NCBI GenBank assembly: GCA_003552565.1
Contig: PUNB01000127.1
Span: 1 to 23,669, forward strand
Reading direction: 5' to 3'
DNA: 23,669 bases
Origin: Lentisphaerota bacterium
GTDB lineage: Bacteria > Verrucomicrobiota > Lentisphaeria > Oligosphaerales > PUNB01
Part shown: one piece after another, positions 7,449 to 15,216 of the stretch
How positions within the stretch are numbered: position 1 is the stretch's first letter
How the letters are laid out: each line of letters starts with the position of its first letter
The notes under the pieces: model-generated
Told to the model about the DNA's origin: nothing
The model's input: the letters and a program-made list of their open reading frames with translations, nothing else
The model's database searches: none
Position numbers and translations under genes: made by a program

Positions 7449-8372
7449 ATGATTCAGGAATTAATTTATACCTCTGCGGTCAAAGGTGTCAGACCCGGTT
7501 CCAGCGGCTATTGTACGGTCGCCCATACCCGCGGCATGAACCCTGCCATGATCCGGATGCTGGAATCCCTGAGCGCCTACAGCGGAAACAACAACGGATC
7601 ATTGCGGACAGCCGATGCTCCGACAGCAATCATCAGTCATTGGCGTGTGATAACCGGGCACGAAACCGTTTCCATACTGTCAAGCGTCACCGCCGTTGAA
7701 GGCGAACATACTGGGCGCGATAACAAACTGGCTCATCACTTCGTCTTCTCCGCCGGCGATCGGCCGATGTGCGGTCCTGCCAAAATAGCCGAACAATCAA
7801 TATTCGAGAATCAATGGCGAAAAGCGCCGACACTCCTTGAACCGCGCCATAGTTCGGCAATGGATAATCTTGCATCAGATACTGACTCGGATAATTACGG
7901 CGGAAACTGGGAACAGCTTACCGGTGACGCCGGCTGGGCCGGGTATCCGGTCCATTGCTTTAATCAGAATGATAAACGACCGCTTTATCTAGTATATGAA
8001 ACCGGGATGAACATATTGCCGCTGATTCGTGAATCTCTGAACTTGATACCGCCCGCAAAGCGTTGGCTGGTTTCGTTCTCCACTTGGTTTGTCTCATCGC
8101 CGGCCGGCGTTTCCTGTTTGTGGCGCGGCTGCCCCGCGGCCGCCTGGCAACCTCAAGAACGGAATTCATCTTTCAATACAGCTCTGATTCTCGACCTGAC
8201 CAAGCCTCTCGGCGAACCGCCTCCATGCCGAGAGGTACAGGCCGCCCGCGGTGAAGCGCCACCACCGCCCACACCCGCTGCGAACAGAAAAACAAGTTTA
8301 CAGTCCAAAGCCGGCGATACTGTAAAAGTGCAGAATACCACTGAAAAACCGAAACTGCGCCTGCGCCGCTAG
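7449..8372 (+). CDS. GTPase-associated protein 1 N-terminal-domain-like protein (307 aa)
   Basis: The start MIQELIYTSAVKGVRPGSSG and the later ETGMNILPLIRESLNLIPP, RWLVSFST and WRGCPA segments resemble, from memory, the N-terminal domain of GTPase-associated protein 1 (GAP1-N), which occurs next to double-GTPases. Family members often continue into further domains; this one ends after about 230 ordered residues with a Pro-rich stretch (around 263-275) and a basic KLRLRR tail. No catalytic triad, signal peptide or membrane segment is obvious. The ATG at 7449 gives the characteristic N-terminus, though no clear ribosome site precedes it. The next gene starts 23 bases downstream, so they form an operon. 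The role is probably that of a partner or regulator of the GTPase at 5126-6958, by inference from neighbourhood. Confidence 0.65.
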   Translation: MIQELIYTSAVKGVRPGSSGYCTVAHTRGMNPAMIRMLESLSAYSGNNNGSLRTADAPTAIISHWRVITGHETVSILSSVTAVEGEHTGRDNKLAHHFVFSAGDRPMCGPAKIAEQSIFENQWRKAPTLLEPRHSSAMDNLASDTDSDNYGGNWEQLTGDAGWAGYPVHCFNQNDKRPLYLVYETGMNILPLIRESLNLIPPAKRWLVSFSTWFVSSPAGVSCLWRGCPAAAWQPQERNSSFNTALILDLTKPLGEPPPCREVQAARGEAPPPPTPAANRKTSLQSKAGDTVKVQNTTEKPKLRLRR

Positions 8373-8395
8373 GCCGGGCAAGGAGTATCCGTCTC

Positions 8396-11300
8396 ATGAA
8401 TCCAGCCGACCGCTTGATTAACCGTATCCGTGATTTTGTCAATGGTCCGGAACATGAAGCCACACCAGAGATCACCGAACTGGCCGGTCAGTTTAAAGAC
8501 CTATGCCAGCAGCTGAATCAGCGCCTGGCCCAATGCGAAGAATTTCTGCGCCAGGGAAGACGCTCGGAAGCTGTGCATGAAGCTCTCACAACTCCCTCAG
8601 TTTTCGAACTTGCCGAAAGTCTCTCTTTTCCCGAAAAGAGCCGCTGGCTCAAATTCTGTCAGGAACTGGAACTGCCGGCGCCATCCGAAATAAACCGCGA
8701 TGTTTTAAAACAGTTGAAGAATGAATGCGATAAAGAGCAGCTCCTTGATCCGCTCCTGCGTGAATTTAGACGTTTGATCCACACGGGCGAACGCGATGAG
8801 AAAATCCGCGTACTTCGCCGTGTACGCAGCCATGATCCGGACAATCAGGTATGGATTGAAAACCTCGAACCGCTTGAAAAAGAAGAACTGCGGGAACTCC
8901 AAGAACGCGCCAGTCAGGCACTGGAAGATGATGATGAACAACAAATTTCCGAAATCATCGCCGCTCTGCAGGCGCCCTGGCGGGCTGTGGCGCCGGACGC
9001 GGAAGTGCTCGAACAATTGCAACAAAGGCTGCATAAGAATAGACAGAAAGCGATCGCCGAAGAAGCCGAAAAAATACTCACCGACCTGAACCGCCGAAAA
9101 GAACAGCAGGATTTCGAAGGCTTGGGCCGCGGCCTGCGCTCCTGGCACCGATTACTGGAAACCACCGGTTTTACTCCGGACGAACAAATGCGTCGGCAGG
9201 CCGCTGAAGCGGATAATTTTTATCAAAGCGAAGTACAACAAAGACAGCGTTCTCAGCATTATCAGCACCAATTGCAAAAACTTAATCAATTACTGGCTTC
9301 AGCCGAGCCCGAGCCGGAAAAAGTCAGAAGCCTCTGGAACCAACTGCAGGAACTGACCGATAATCCGCCGCCGGAAGTGGCGGAAAAAGTACAGAACACG
9401 CTCAATCGGGAAAAAGAAAGAATCGCCGCGCTCCAGCGGCGGCGGGTTTTTACAAGAGTTGCGGCAGCCATAATTATTCTAGCGATATTGATGGTTGCCG
9501 GCTGGCAAACGACTCGCTGGTACCAGGTTCGACAAGGACGGAACAAAATTTCCGATCTGCGTCGGCAGGAAAATTACCAGGAACTGAAAAACTATCTTTT
9601 GGAAATAGGGCCGGAGTCACCGATTTATCAGGCCGTGAACGGCGACAGTCACTTAGAGGAAGCCCGTGAACAGCTGGCTTTGGAAAAAGAACGTCGACAG
9701 CAGTTTGCTCAGACGCGCAGTCGGCTGGAAGCAATCGCCGAAGACAATTTCGAAAAACCGTTGAAAATAATTGAATCCGCCGTGGCCCGGGCCGAAGATC
9801 TGAGTGGGACAGAATCCGAACAGGAATGGCTGCGCAATTGGCGAGAACAATGGAATCAATGGCGGGATCAGCGACGGCAGGAAATCAGCCAGCAATTCAT
9901 GGCTGAACTGCGGGAAGCGCAAAATCAGCTGGAACTCGTCAAAGAAGACCAGACCCTTACACCGGAAACACGCATGAATAAAATATACCAAGTGGAAGAG
10001 CTTCTTGATGACATCCGCCAGCGTTTGGACCAGGAGGAATTGACGCCCTCCCCGGAAACCAGAGATAAGTTGAGTCAATTGCGGCAGGACAAAGAAAGTT
10101 TGCAAAACTCACTGGAAGATGAACTGCAAATTCATATTGAACTGACTGACACCCTGGCCGGTCCGCCAGGAGACCTTGACAGTTGGGCAGAAACCATTAC
10201 AGCATACCGACAACAGATTCCGGACTCAGCTTTGTCAGCAGAGCTTGAATCAGCCGCCGACCTGATGACCGCGGCCTGGGATGCCGTGTCCCTGACCCCC
10301 TCCCCAATGAGACGTTTTCCCCGCACCCAGGAGGAAACTGAAGATATTGAAGCCCGCCTTCAGCAACTGCCGGCAGGCGACAAAAGCGTCTGGCACCGTC
10401 CTCTGCGACAGTTCATAGACCTCCAGGAAAACCGCCGCCAAGCCCAGGCGCGGCTGCGGGAATTACGCCAGCTCGACATCTATGACCTTGAACAAATTCG
10501 GGTAAGGCGAAAAAGCGAAGAAGGATGGCGGGTTTATTACATCGCCGGTTATTTTCATCAACAGGAATATGAAACCGAGGAAGGCATCGCCGCCACTCGT
10601 TACTGGGGCGAGGTATATGGCCTTGAACCGGAATCTCTGGTAGCTGAAGCTGAAAGAATCAATTTCAACAGCGAAGAATACGAAGTTGAATATTCCCAAC
10701 GTTCACAAGACAATCTGATTCCCTCGGCTCGATATATCCGCTCCTTCCTGACCGCCCTGCCGGATGACGAAGATTTCCAAGAACACCTGCTGTCCGCTCT
10801 TGATGAACTGCGGAAACGCGACGACCTGGCGCTCATCCCCCGGGCCAGAACCATGGAAATAATTGCTGACGCTCTGGTTAAAAGCCTGCCGGCGAATTTC
10901 GACACCGTCAGTGAATACCGTGATTTTCTCTCGGGAGTCAACACCGACATTCCATGGTTCAACCATAAAAACGAGGTTGTTCAGTCAGTTGAAGCTCGGG
11001 TCCGAAATCGCATGGAGCAGCTTCCAGAAAGCGCCCGGCTGAAACAACTGATCAGCCTCCACCAGCGACTGCTGCTTTCATCGCTGAATCGCGACTTGGA
11101 GTACGCCGGTGTGCTCTGGCCGGTGTCCAATAACTCTGAAAACCTGGAACCCCGGCTCATACGCAATAATATCAACCTCGTCTGGACACCTCTGTTATCG
11201 GATGACAACAGCGGTTACAAATTTATCGAAATTGACCTGCGGAACGGCCGGCAACCGGATTTGCCTTCCGCCTACAAACTGCATCCGGGACATCCTTTGT

Positions 11301-11416
11301 TCGTTCCGTCCGACAACCAAACGGCCCGCGACATCCTCAACGAACTTGACCCCCCTGATGAAATCAGTGAAGACTTCCCCTGGCCCGCTCCATGGCCGCT
11401 CAATCAACGGCAATAA
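8396..11416 (+). CDS. Large coiled-coil protein with one central membrane span (1006 aa)
   Basis: I do not recognise this family. Residues 1-350 are charged, helical and Gln/Glu/Arg-rich, with coiled-coil character. One strong hydrophobic segment (about 352-372, preceded by RRR) should cross the membrane. Residues 380-640 are again coiled-coil-like. The last 350 residues contain more mixed sequence, such as GWRVYYIAGYFHQQEYET and GHPLFVPSDN, suggesting a globular domain. There is no N-terminal signal, so the first half is likely cytoplasmic and the second half outside, following the positive-inside rule. AAGGAG lies 10 bases before the ATG. Placement 23 bases after the GAP1-like gene suggests that this is the membrane scaffold or effector of the GTPase module. 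Confidence 0.9.
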   Translation: MNPADRLINRIRDFVNGPEHEATPEITELAGQFKDLCQQLNQRLAQCEEFLRQGRRSEAVHEALTTPSVFELAESLSFPEKSRWLKFCQELELPAPSEINRDVLKQLKNECDKEQLLDPLLREFRRLIHTGERDEKIRVLRRVRSHDPDNQVWIENLEPLEKEELRELQERASQALEDDDEQQISEIIAALQAPWRAVAPDAEVLEQLQQRLHKNRQKAIAEEAEKILTDLNRRKEQQDFEGLGRGLRSWHRLLETTGFTPDEQMRRQAAEADNFYQSEVQQRQRSQHYQHQLQKLNQLLASAEPEPEKVRSLWNQLQELTDNPPPEVAEKVQNTLNREKERIAALQRRRVFTRVAAAIIILAILMVAGWQTTRWYQVRQGRNKISDLRRQENYQELKNYLLEIGPESPIYQAVNGDSHLEEAREQLALEKERRQQFAQTRSRLEAIAEDNFEKPLKIIESAVARAEDLSGTESEQEWLRNWREQWNQWRDQRRQEISQQFMAELREAQNQLELVKEDQTLTPETRMNKIYQVEELLDDIRQRLDQEELTPSPETRDKLSQLRQDKESLQNSLEDELQIHIELTDTLAGPPGDLDSWAETITAYRQQIPDSALSAELESAADLMTAAWDAVSLTPSPMRRFPRTQEETEDIEARLQQLPAGDKSVWHRPLRQFIDLQENRRQAQARLRELRQLDIYDLEQIRVRRKSEEGWRVYYIAGYFHQQEYETEEGIAATRYWGEVYGLEPESLVAEAERINFNSEEYEVEYSQRSQDNLIPSARYIRSFLTALPDDEDFQEHLLSALDELRKRDDLALIPRARTMEIIADALVKSLPANFDTVSEYRDFLSGVNTDIPWFNHKNEVVQSVEARVRNRMEQLPESARLKQLISLHQRLLLSSLNRDLEYAGVLWPVSNNSENLEPRLIRNNINLVWTPLLSDDNSGYKFIEIDLRNGRQPDLPSAYKLHPGHPLFVPSDNQTARDILNELDPPDEISEDFPWPAPWPLNQRQ

Positions 11417-11437
11417 CCAGCAAAGGAAGAATCTGCT

Positions 11438-11650
11438 TACGTGAGACTTTGTGGTTTCAGTGTTCAGGTGTCAGGCCGGACTTCGCGTTGTTCGTTTTAT
11501 ATCAGTGTTAATCAGTGTCCATCCGTGGTTTTATTTTCTGCTTTTTTTTACCACGGATACACACGGATAGGGTCACGGTTCTTCGTCAGCCGCTGTTTCC
11601 ATCCGGATTATCAGTCGCATCGCGCCGGCGGTCGGGCTTGTACGTAAATG
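11438..11650. repeat. Mosaic intergenic repeat, block C
   Basis: It begins with TACGTGAGACTTTGTGG and TTTCAGTGTTCAGGTGTCAGG, related to block E. It continues with ACTTCGCGTTGTT (shared with block A) and then a different element: ATCCGTGGT at 11521-11529 pairs with ACCACGGAT at 11550-11558 around a T-rich loop. It closes with GCGCCGGCGGTCGGGCTTGTA, the GC-rich module. The breakpoints between modules are sharp, giving a patchwork. From here to 11850 I see no gene. Confidence 0.75.
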
Positions 11651-11853
11651 CAAGCATTGTTACAAGCGACTTGCAAATCTTTATAGCAGTTGAGCATGAT
11701 GGATTTGACCAGACCGCTTTGCCAAAGATGGGAACAAACAGGGGCAATAGATAACAACATCCTGAACCGTATTTGTAATCCGCTGCGATCTCTGTTTTTG
11801 CGAGGGCGCCACTTTATTTTCCCAGAGATGAGGATGTTTGAATTCAGCTCTTG

Positions 11854-11881
11854 TTGTCATACGGAATTGACCAATTATATT
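11854..11881 (+). promoter_or_regulatory. Sigma70-type promoter of the PVC signature protein gene
   Basis: TTGTCA (11854-11859) and TATATT (11876-11881), each five of six to consensus, are separated by 16 bases. The predicted transcript starts near 11888, leaving a leader of about 70 bases before the ATG at 11959. No other upstream gene is close enough to drive it. Confidence 0.6.
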
Positions 11882-11958
11882 ACCTTATCGTTTTTGTTTT
11901 TGATCTGAAAATCAAGTCCAGTTCGGCTTTCAGCCGTAGACCAAGGGAGATTATAGCT

Positions 11959-12114
11959 ATGTCAACACATCCAAGTTTAAAAAACTCGAATTCAATGAAA
12001 GCCCGGCGCAATGTTCTGAAGCGTTTTGAGCGGGTCGATGTTTTACGGCAGGAAGGCAGGTACCAGGAGGGACAGAAGGTTTGGGGGCTTCCCAAAACCA
12101 AAGTCAAGGAGTGA
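11959..12114 (+). CDS. PVC-superphylum small basic signature protein (51 aa)
   Basis: The sequence begins MSTHPSLKNSNSMKARRNVL and contains KRFERVDVLRQEGR and ends with KVWGLPKTKVKE. This matches the very short, basic, highly conserved protein described as a signature of the PVC superphylum, for which nucleic-acid binding and a housekeeping role have been proposed. GGGAG lies nine bases before the ATG at 11959, which marks the correct start; a longer in-frame opening from 11851 lacks this support. The gene stands alone under its own promoter and ends in a hairpin shared with the convergent gene. It is the best taxonomic marker in the window. Confidence 0.92.
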   Translation: MSTHPSLKNSNSMKARRNVLKRFERVDVLRQEGRYQEGQKVWGLPKTKVKE

Positions 12115-12185
12115 ACTGAATCATCTCCAGCCACATCCCGCGCACGACAATTACCAGCAACAGACAGAAAAACAATCCTATACAA

Positions 12186-12226
12186 AAACGCCATCTCCGC
12201 CTGGAACGGGCGGATATATGGCGTTT
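12186..12226. terminator. Bidirectional terminator between convergent genes
   Basis: AAACGCCAT (12186-12194) pairs perfectly with ATGGCGTTT (12218-12226). An inner stem, TCCGCC with GGGCGGA, tightens the hairpin. A-runs on the left give a U-tract for minus-strand transcripts arriving from 12413, and the right side has a weaker T-rich tail for the plus-strand signature gene. Confidence 0.7.
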
Positions 12227-12412
12227 CTGCGTTTTGCTGAGCTGATTGCGTTTTCTATGACCGGCGGCAAAATAACTTATGCCGTCGGCATCTATTGGGT
12301 TTTGTCTGGTTTTTTTTTCTGTAATGCCGCTGTGCATAAAAATATCCGTGCAAAAAACAGCTTGACGATGCTTGAGACTGCCTCACTTTCAGTGCTGCAG
12401 CAATCATTCTGG

Positions 12413-12709
12413 TCATTCCGAAGACTGCGGATGGAGCAATTTCTGGATTTTATCCCTTAACGCTGCAGCCAACTCATATTCTTCCATGAAAACCGCCCTC
12501 TGCATTTCCTCATGCAGGATGTTCAGGCTGTATGTCCGTGTTTTACGCATGCCGCCTTGCAGTTCCGCTTTCATTTCCAGACTGCCGCTTTCATTCGTAT
12601 GAACAGGGAATATCTCATAACAGCGGACACAACCGAGCCAGCCGTTATTTTGAACTTGCTTTTCATCCAGCCCGCAAAAATCACACTTTAGCTCATTCAT
12701 TTTTTCCAT
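12413..12709 (-). CDS. UVR-motif, McsA-like zinc protein (98 aa)
   Basis: The N-terminus has two CxxC pairs, CDFC (9-12) and CVRC (27-30), which should hold one zinc. The C-terminal third (about 62-93, LHEEMQRAVFMEEYELAAAL then RDKIQKL) is a UVR motif, the helical hairpin found in UvrB, UvrC and McsA. McsA activates the protein-arginine kinase McsB, but it normally has four CxxC pairs and a longer chain; this one is shorter, so a different partner is possible. ATG 12709 (MEKMNELKCDFC) is preferred because the upstream extension would run into the neighbouring coding sequence; the second methionine (MNELK) is also possible. It lies about 47 bases after the 286-residue protein gene. Confidence 0.8.
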   Translation of the reverse strand: MEKMNELKCDFCGLDEKQVQNNGWLGCVRCYEIFPVHTNESGSLEMKAELQGGMRKTRTYSLNILHEEMQRAVFMEEYELAAALRDKIQKLLHPQSSE

Positions 12710-12756
12710 TAATTTCGCGCCGTTATAAAAAAACAGCCCCGCAAACCATCGAGGTT

Positions 12757-13617
12757 TTATAAGGAGAAGAGTTTGTATAAGGTCGCAGCGACGATGCCGC
12801 CGCTGACCAAAAGCGCAACCAGAACCGGCCATAACAGGCCGAATCCGATCTTGGCAAGCTGGGCAAGTGACATTGACGACAAAGTGTGTGAGGTCTGTCG
12901 GTTGAAGTTTTCACCGCCGGCTTCCGCGGCCTTTTCCTGTTCGCGTTTCACCCACTCCATATGCGCATTGTTTACTGCCTGCCGCAGGCCACGCATTGAT
13001 TCTTCCCCGTCCTGATCAGAAAATGCCCGCAGTTCCTCCAGAAGCGAAGAGAAGAAGTGAACTTTCGCCTCGATTCCTTCTTTCTCCTGCTCAAGACTGG
13101 TGCGGGTTTCCTGAAGACGCTGCATGACTTCACGCCTCTGCCGATGCAGTTCCAGCAGTTCCCGCTGCAAAGCGGTCTGTTTGGTCGCTTGTTCCTCTCT
13201 TGACAGTATAACGTTCAAGTTGTCTTCATTTTCTTCATGGGGTGAATTTTCTTCCGGCTCACGCCAATCCTGCGGACGCTCCTGTACAGTTTTCCGCTGT
13301 TCGTGTGAGGACTCCGAGAACGATGACGGGTGATCTCTGGTGACATGTGATTGAGAGTTGGACAAGGAATTTTCTAAAGAGCTGTTTTGAGCGTGCGGCC
13401 GCTCTCTCGGCTGTTGTTGATTTTGGCTGTCATCTGAGTAGGATTGAGCAACCGGCTCTTGACTTTGATTATCTGACTGGCTCGAATGATTTGAAAGCTC
13501 GGCCGATGCCGGATCTTCTATTTGTTGCTCTTCCGTGCCCTTGCTTTCCGCTTCGCTGCGACCGAGCGCAAAGCGTCGGCTGTTCAGCAGCTGATGACTG
13601 AGAAATTTCGTTGCCAT
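12757..13617 (-). CDS. Ser/Gln-rich coiled-coil protein with C-terminal membrane anchor (286 aa)
   Basis: I do not recognise a family. Residues about 20-130 are low complexity, rich in Ser, Gln, Glu, Asn and Pro, and probably disordered. Residues 135-235 form a heptad-like coiled coil (REEQATKQTALQRELLELHR and onward). Residues about 255-280 are hydrophobic (KIGFGLLWPVLVALLVSGG and beyond), leaving a few residues after the span, so the protein should be tail-anchored with its bulk in the cytoplasm. ATG 13617 is supported by the absence of a better start, not by a strong ribosome site. It lies 59 bases after the TPR lipoprotein gene, so an envelope-related role is conceivable. Confidence 0.8.
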   Translation of the reverse strand: MATKFLSHQLLNSRRFALGRSEAESKGTEEQQIEDPASAELSNHSSQSDNQSQEPVAQSYSDDSQNQQQPRERPHAQNSSLENSLSNSQSHVTRDHPSSFSESSHEQRKTVQERPQDWREPEENSPHEENEDNLNVILSREEQATKQTALQRELLELHRQRREVMQRLQETRTSLEQEKEGIEAKVHFFSSLLEELRAFSDQDGEESMRGLRQAVNNAHMEWVKREQEKAAEAGGENFNRQTSHTLSSMSLAQLAKIGFGLLWPVLVALLVSGGIVAATLYKLFSL

Positions 13618-13676
13618 ACTTTTTTCGAGGGTGAAATAGCCAATTACAAATCGATTCGCGGAACTGGATGGAAAAT

Positions 13677-14252
13677 TTAATTTTCCAATTCATTAATGCG
13701 TTGTTCTTTTTGCCGTATTTCTGAAATCAACCTTCGGGTCTGCCCCAGCAATGTTTGACGTGCACGGACCAGGGTGTCCCGTTCCTGTTTAAGCTCCTGG
13801 TTGCGGCGTGTAAGAATGCGATTCTGACTGGCCAGTTCATCGGCATCGGTTGCGGAACGGGCAATTTCGGGGTGTTCACTTATCCATTCTTCCAGTAATT
13901 TCTGTTGGAGATGAATGATCGATTCTTCAGCTATCGATCTGTTCTCCTCTTCTTCCAATCGTCCCTCAATCGCCAAAGAATAATGGTGCATCGCTCGCAC
14001 TGGAGAGTTCAGATGATTTTCATACAAATCTCCCAGTTGAAAATGAGCATCAGCGGTTTCCGGACTGACTCGCAGGCACTTATGGAAGGATTCTGCCGCT
14101 TTTTCCATTTCATTCTGCTGCCGCAATGAAACTCCCTGGCGATAGTACGGATTAGCGGTGCCGGCGGCCGGTTCGCCGCCACAGCCGCTGAGTAAAATCC
14201 CGCAGCCCAGAATTAACAGGCAAAATAAAAATTCAGTTTTCCTTGTCGCCAT
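13677..14252 (-). CDS. TPR-containing lipoprotein (191 aa)
   Basis: The N-terminus is a type II signal peptide with lipobox LLSGC and the lipid-bearing cysteine at residue 24. Residues about 34-100 contain tetratricopeptide-like helices (NPYYRQGVSLRQQNEMEKAA, then TADAHFQLGDLYENHLNSPV). Residues 140-190 form a coiled coil (RRNQELKQERDTLVRARQTL). This points to a membrane-tethered periplasmic protein-binding scaffold. AAGGAG lies nine bases before the ATG, fixing the start. It is the first gene of a likely three-gene unit with the tail-anchored and UVR-motif proteins. The specific partner is unknown. Confidence 0.88.
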   Translation of the reverse strand: MATRKTEFLFCLLILGCGILLSGCGGEPAAGTANPYYRQGVSLRQQNEMEKAAESFHKCLRVSPETADAHFQLGDLYENHLNSPVRAMHHYSLAIEGRLEEEENRSIAEESIIHLQQKLLEEWISEHPEIARSATDADELASQNRILTRRNQELKQERDTLVRARQTLLGQTRRLISEIRQKEQRINELEN

Positions 14253-14353
14253 CTTTTTATACTCCTTGTAAACTTCTCTTGTACTGATGCTTATTAGTAA
14301 TTGCCCTTTGACTGTTTAACTAGATACCGTTCATTAAAGGTTTTGAGCTGCAC

Positions 14354-14466
14354 GCCCCTGCCGGGCTTGTCCCGGCAGAGCGACAGATAAAAAAACAAAA
14401 TGAGATCTTGCATAAGAAGCTCTAAATCTTAATCTGTTGCTCTACCGGGGCAAGCCCGGCAGGGGC
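14354..14466. repeat. Long GC-rich inverted-repeat element
   Basis: Left arm 14354-14388 and right arm 14432-14466 are 35 bases each and complementary at 32 positions, around a 43-base A-rich centre. The arms begin with GCCCCTGCCGGGC, and each contains its own smaller GCCGGG/CCCGGC hairpin. It sits between maf and the lipoprotein gene in a gap of 344 bases. It has no coding content and may be a miniature mobile element or a structured RNA or terminator. The rest of the gap shows nothing recognisable. Confidence 0.85.
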
Positions 14467-14596
14467 ATAAAATCTTTCCGGATGGGGTCAAACTATACTG
14501 CGGTAATTTATTGCGGTTTCGACTGGTTTCAACACCACTAAGGAAATGAATGCTACAGAGCACCTTTTCGAATGTGGCCTAGGCCGATGGAAATTG

Positions 14597-15184
14597 TCAG
14601 GCTGGATTATGTTTAAGCGCGGTCTGAAGTTCTTCTATCGGCAACCCCATAACATTGGCACGCGAGCCTTTGATATCAGCAATAATCATATCTCCACAAT
14701 CCTGAACAGCGTAAGCACCGGCTTTGTCAAGTGGATCGATACAGGCCAGGTAATCTTCAATCTCCTTTTCACTCAATGGGTGAAACTCAACTTGACTGCG
14801 GACGCTCCAAACCTTGCTCACGTCATCCTCGCTGCCCTCAGTCCTCGGTCGCAGCACCGCCACCCCGGTGGTTACGGTGTGTTCGCGGCCAGCCAGAAAC
14901 TGCAGCATCTGTTTAGCCTGCCGATAATCCGCTGGTTTTCCCAGTATTATTCCGTCAATACAAACCACAGTGTCCGCTCCGATGACAACGGCCTGTGGAT
15001 GCAGATGTGCAATTTTTTCCGCTTTAGCCAGGGCCAGACGACGAACAGCCTGTTCAGGCATTTCATCTCTTCCAATGTTTTCATCAATATCGGCAGGTAT
15101 CGCTTTCACCCGCCAGCCGGCTTCTGTGAGCAATTGCAGGCGTCGGGGAGAAGCGGATGCCAGAATGATATGCTCGTGTTTCAT
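14597..15184 (-). CDS. maf: Maf-like nucleoside triphosphate pyrophosphatase (195 aa)
   Basis: Maf proteins hydrolyse non-canonical or surplus nucleoside triphosphates to monophosphates and have been linked to septation arrest. The phosphate-binding LASASPRR motif is at 8-15, GADTVV with catalytic Asp at 69-74, KAGAYAVQ at 154-161 and NVMGLPIE near 177-184. These features fit the dTTP/UTP-type subgroup. The length is usual, with a small acidic insertion near 112-123. The start at 15184 is 32 bases after the RNase R stop, which places it last in an operon with rnr and the hypothetical gene upstream. Confidence 0.95.
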   Translation of the reverse strand: MKHEHIILASASPRRLQLLTEAGWRVKAIPADIDENIGRDEMPEQAVRRLALAKAEKIAHLHPQAVVIGADTVVCIDGIILGKPADYRQAKQMLQFLAGREHTVTTGVAVLRPRTEGSEDDVSKVWSVRSQVEFHPLSEKEIEDYLACIDPLDKAGAYAVQDCGDMIIADIKGSRANVMGLPIEELQTALKHNPA

Positions 15185-15216
15185 ATTCTCGGCCGAATTC
15201 GCACGAATTAATCTGG

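Noticed and set aside
7425..7450. TTGTCA and TGATAT just before the GAP1-like gene as a promoter
   Set aside because: The -10 box would overlap the start codon, requiring a start site inside the gene.
12104..12337. Minus-strand 77-residue frame with a hydrophobic segment downstream of the UVR gene
   Set aside because: It runs through the terminator hairpin, overlaps the end of the signature protein gene on the other strand and has no clear ribosome site. A small membrane protein cannot be fully excluded.
14546..15211. Plus-strand 221-residue frame opposite maf
   Set aside because: The complementary strand encodes an intact Maf with all motifs; the plus-strand product looks random.
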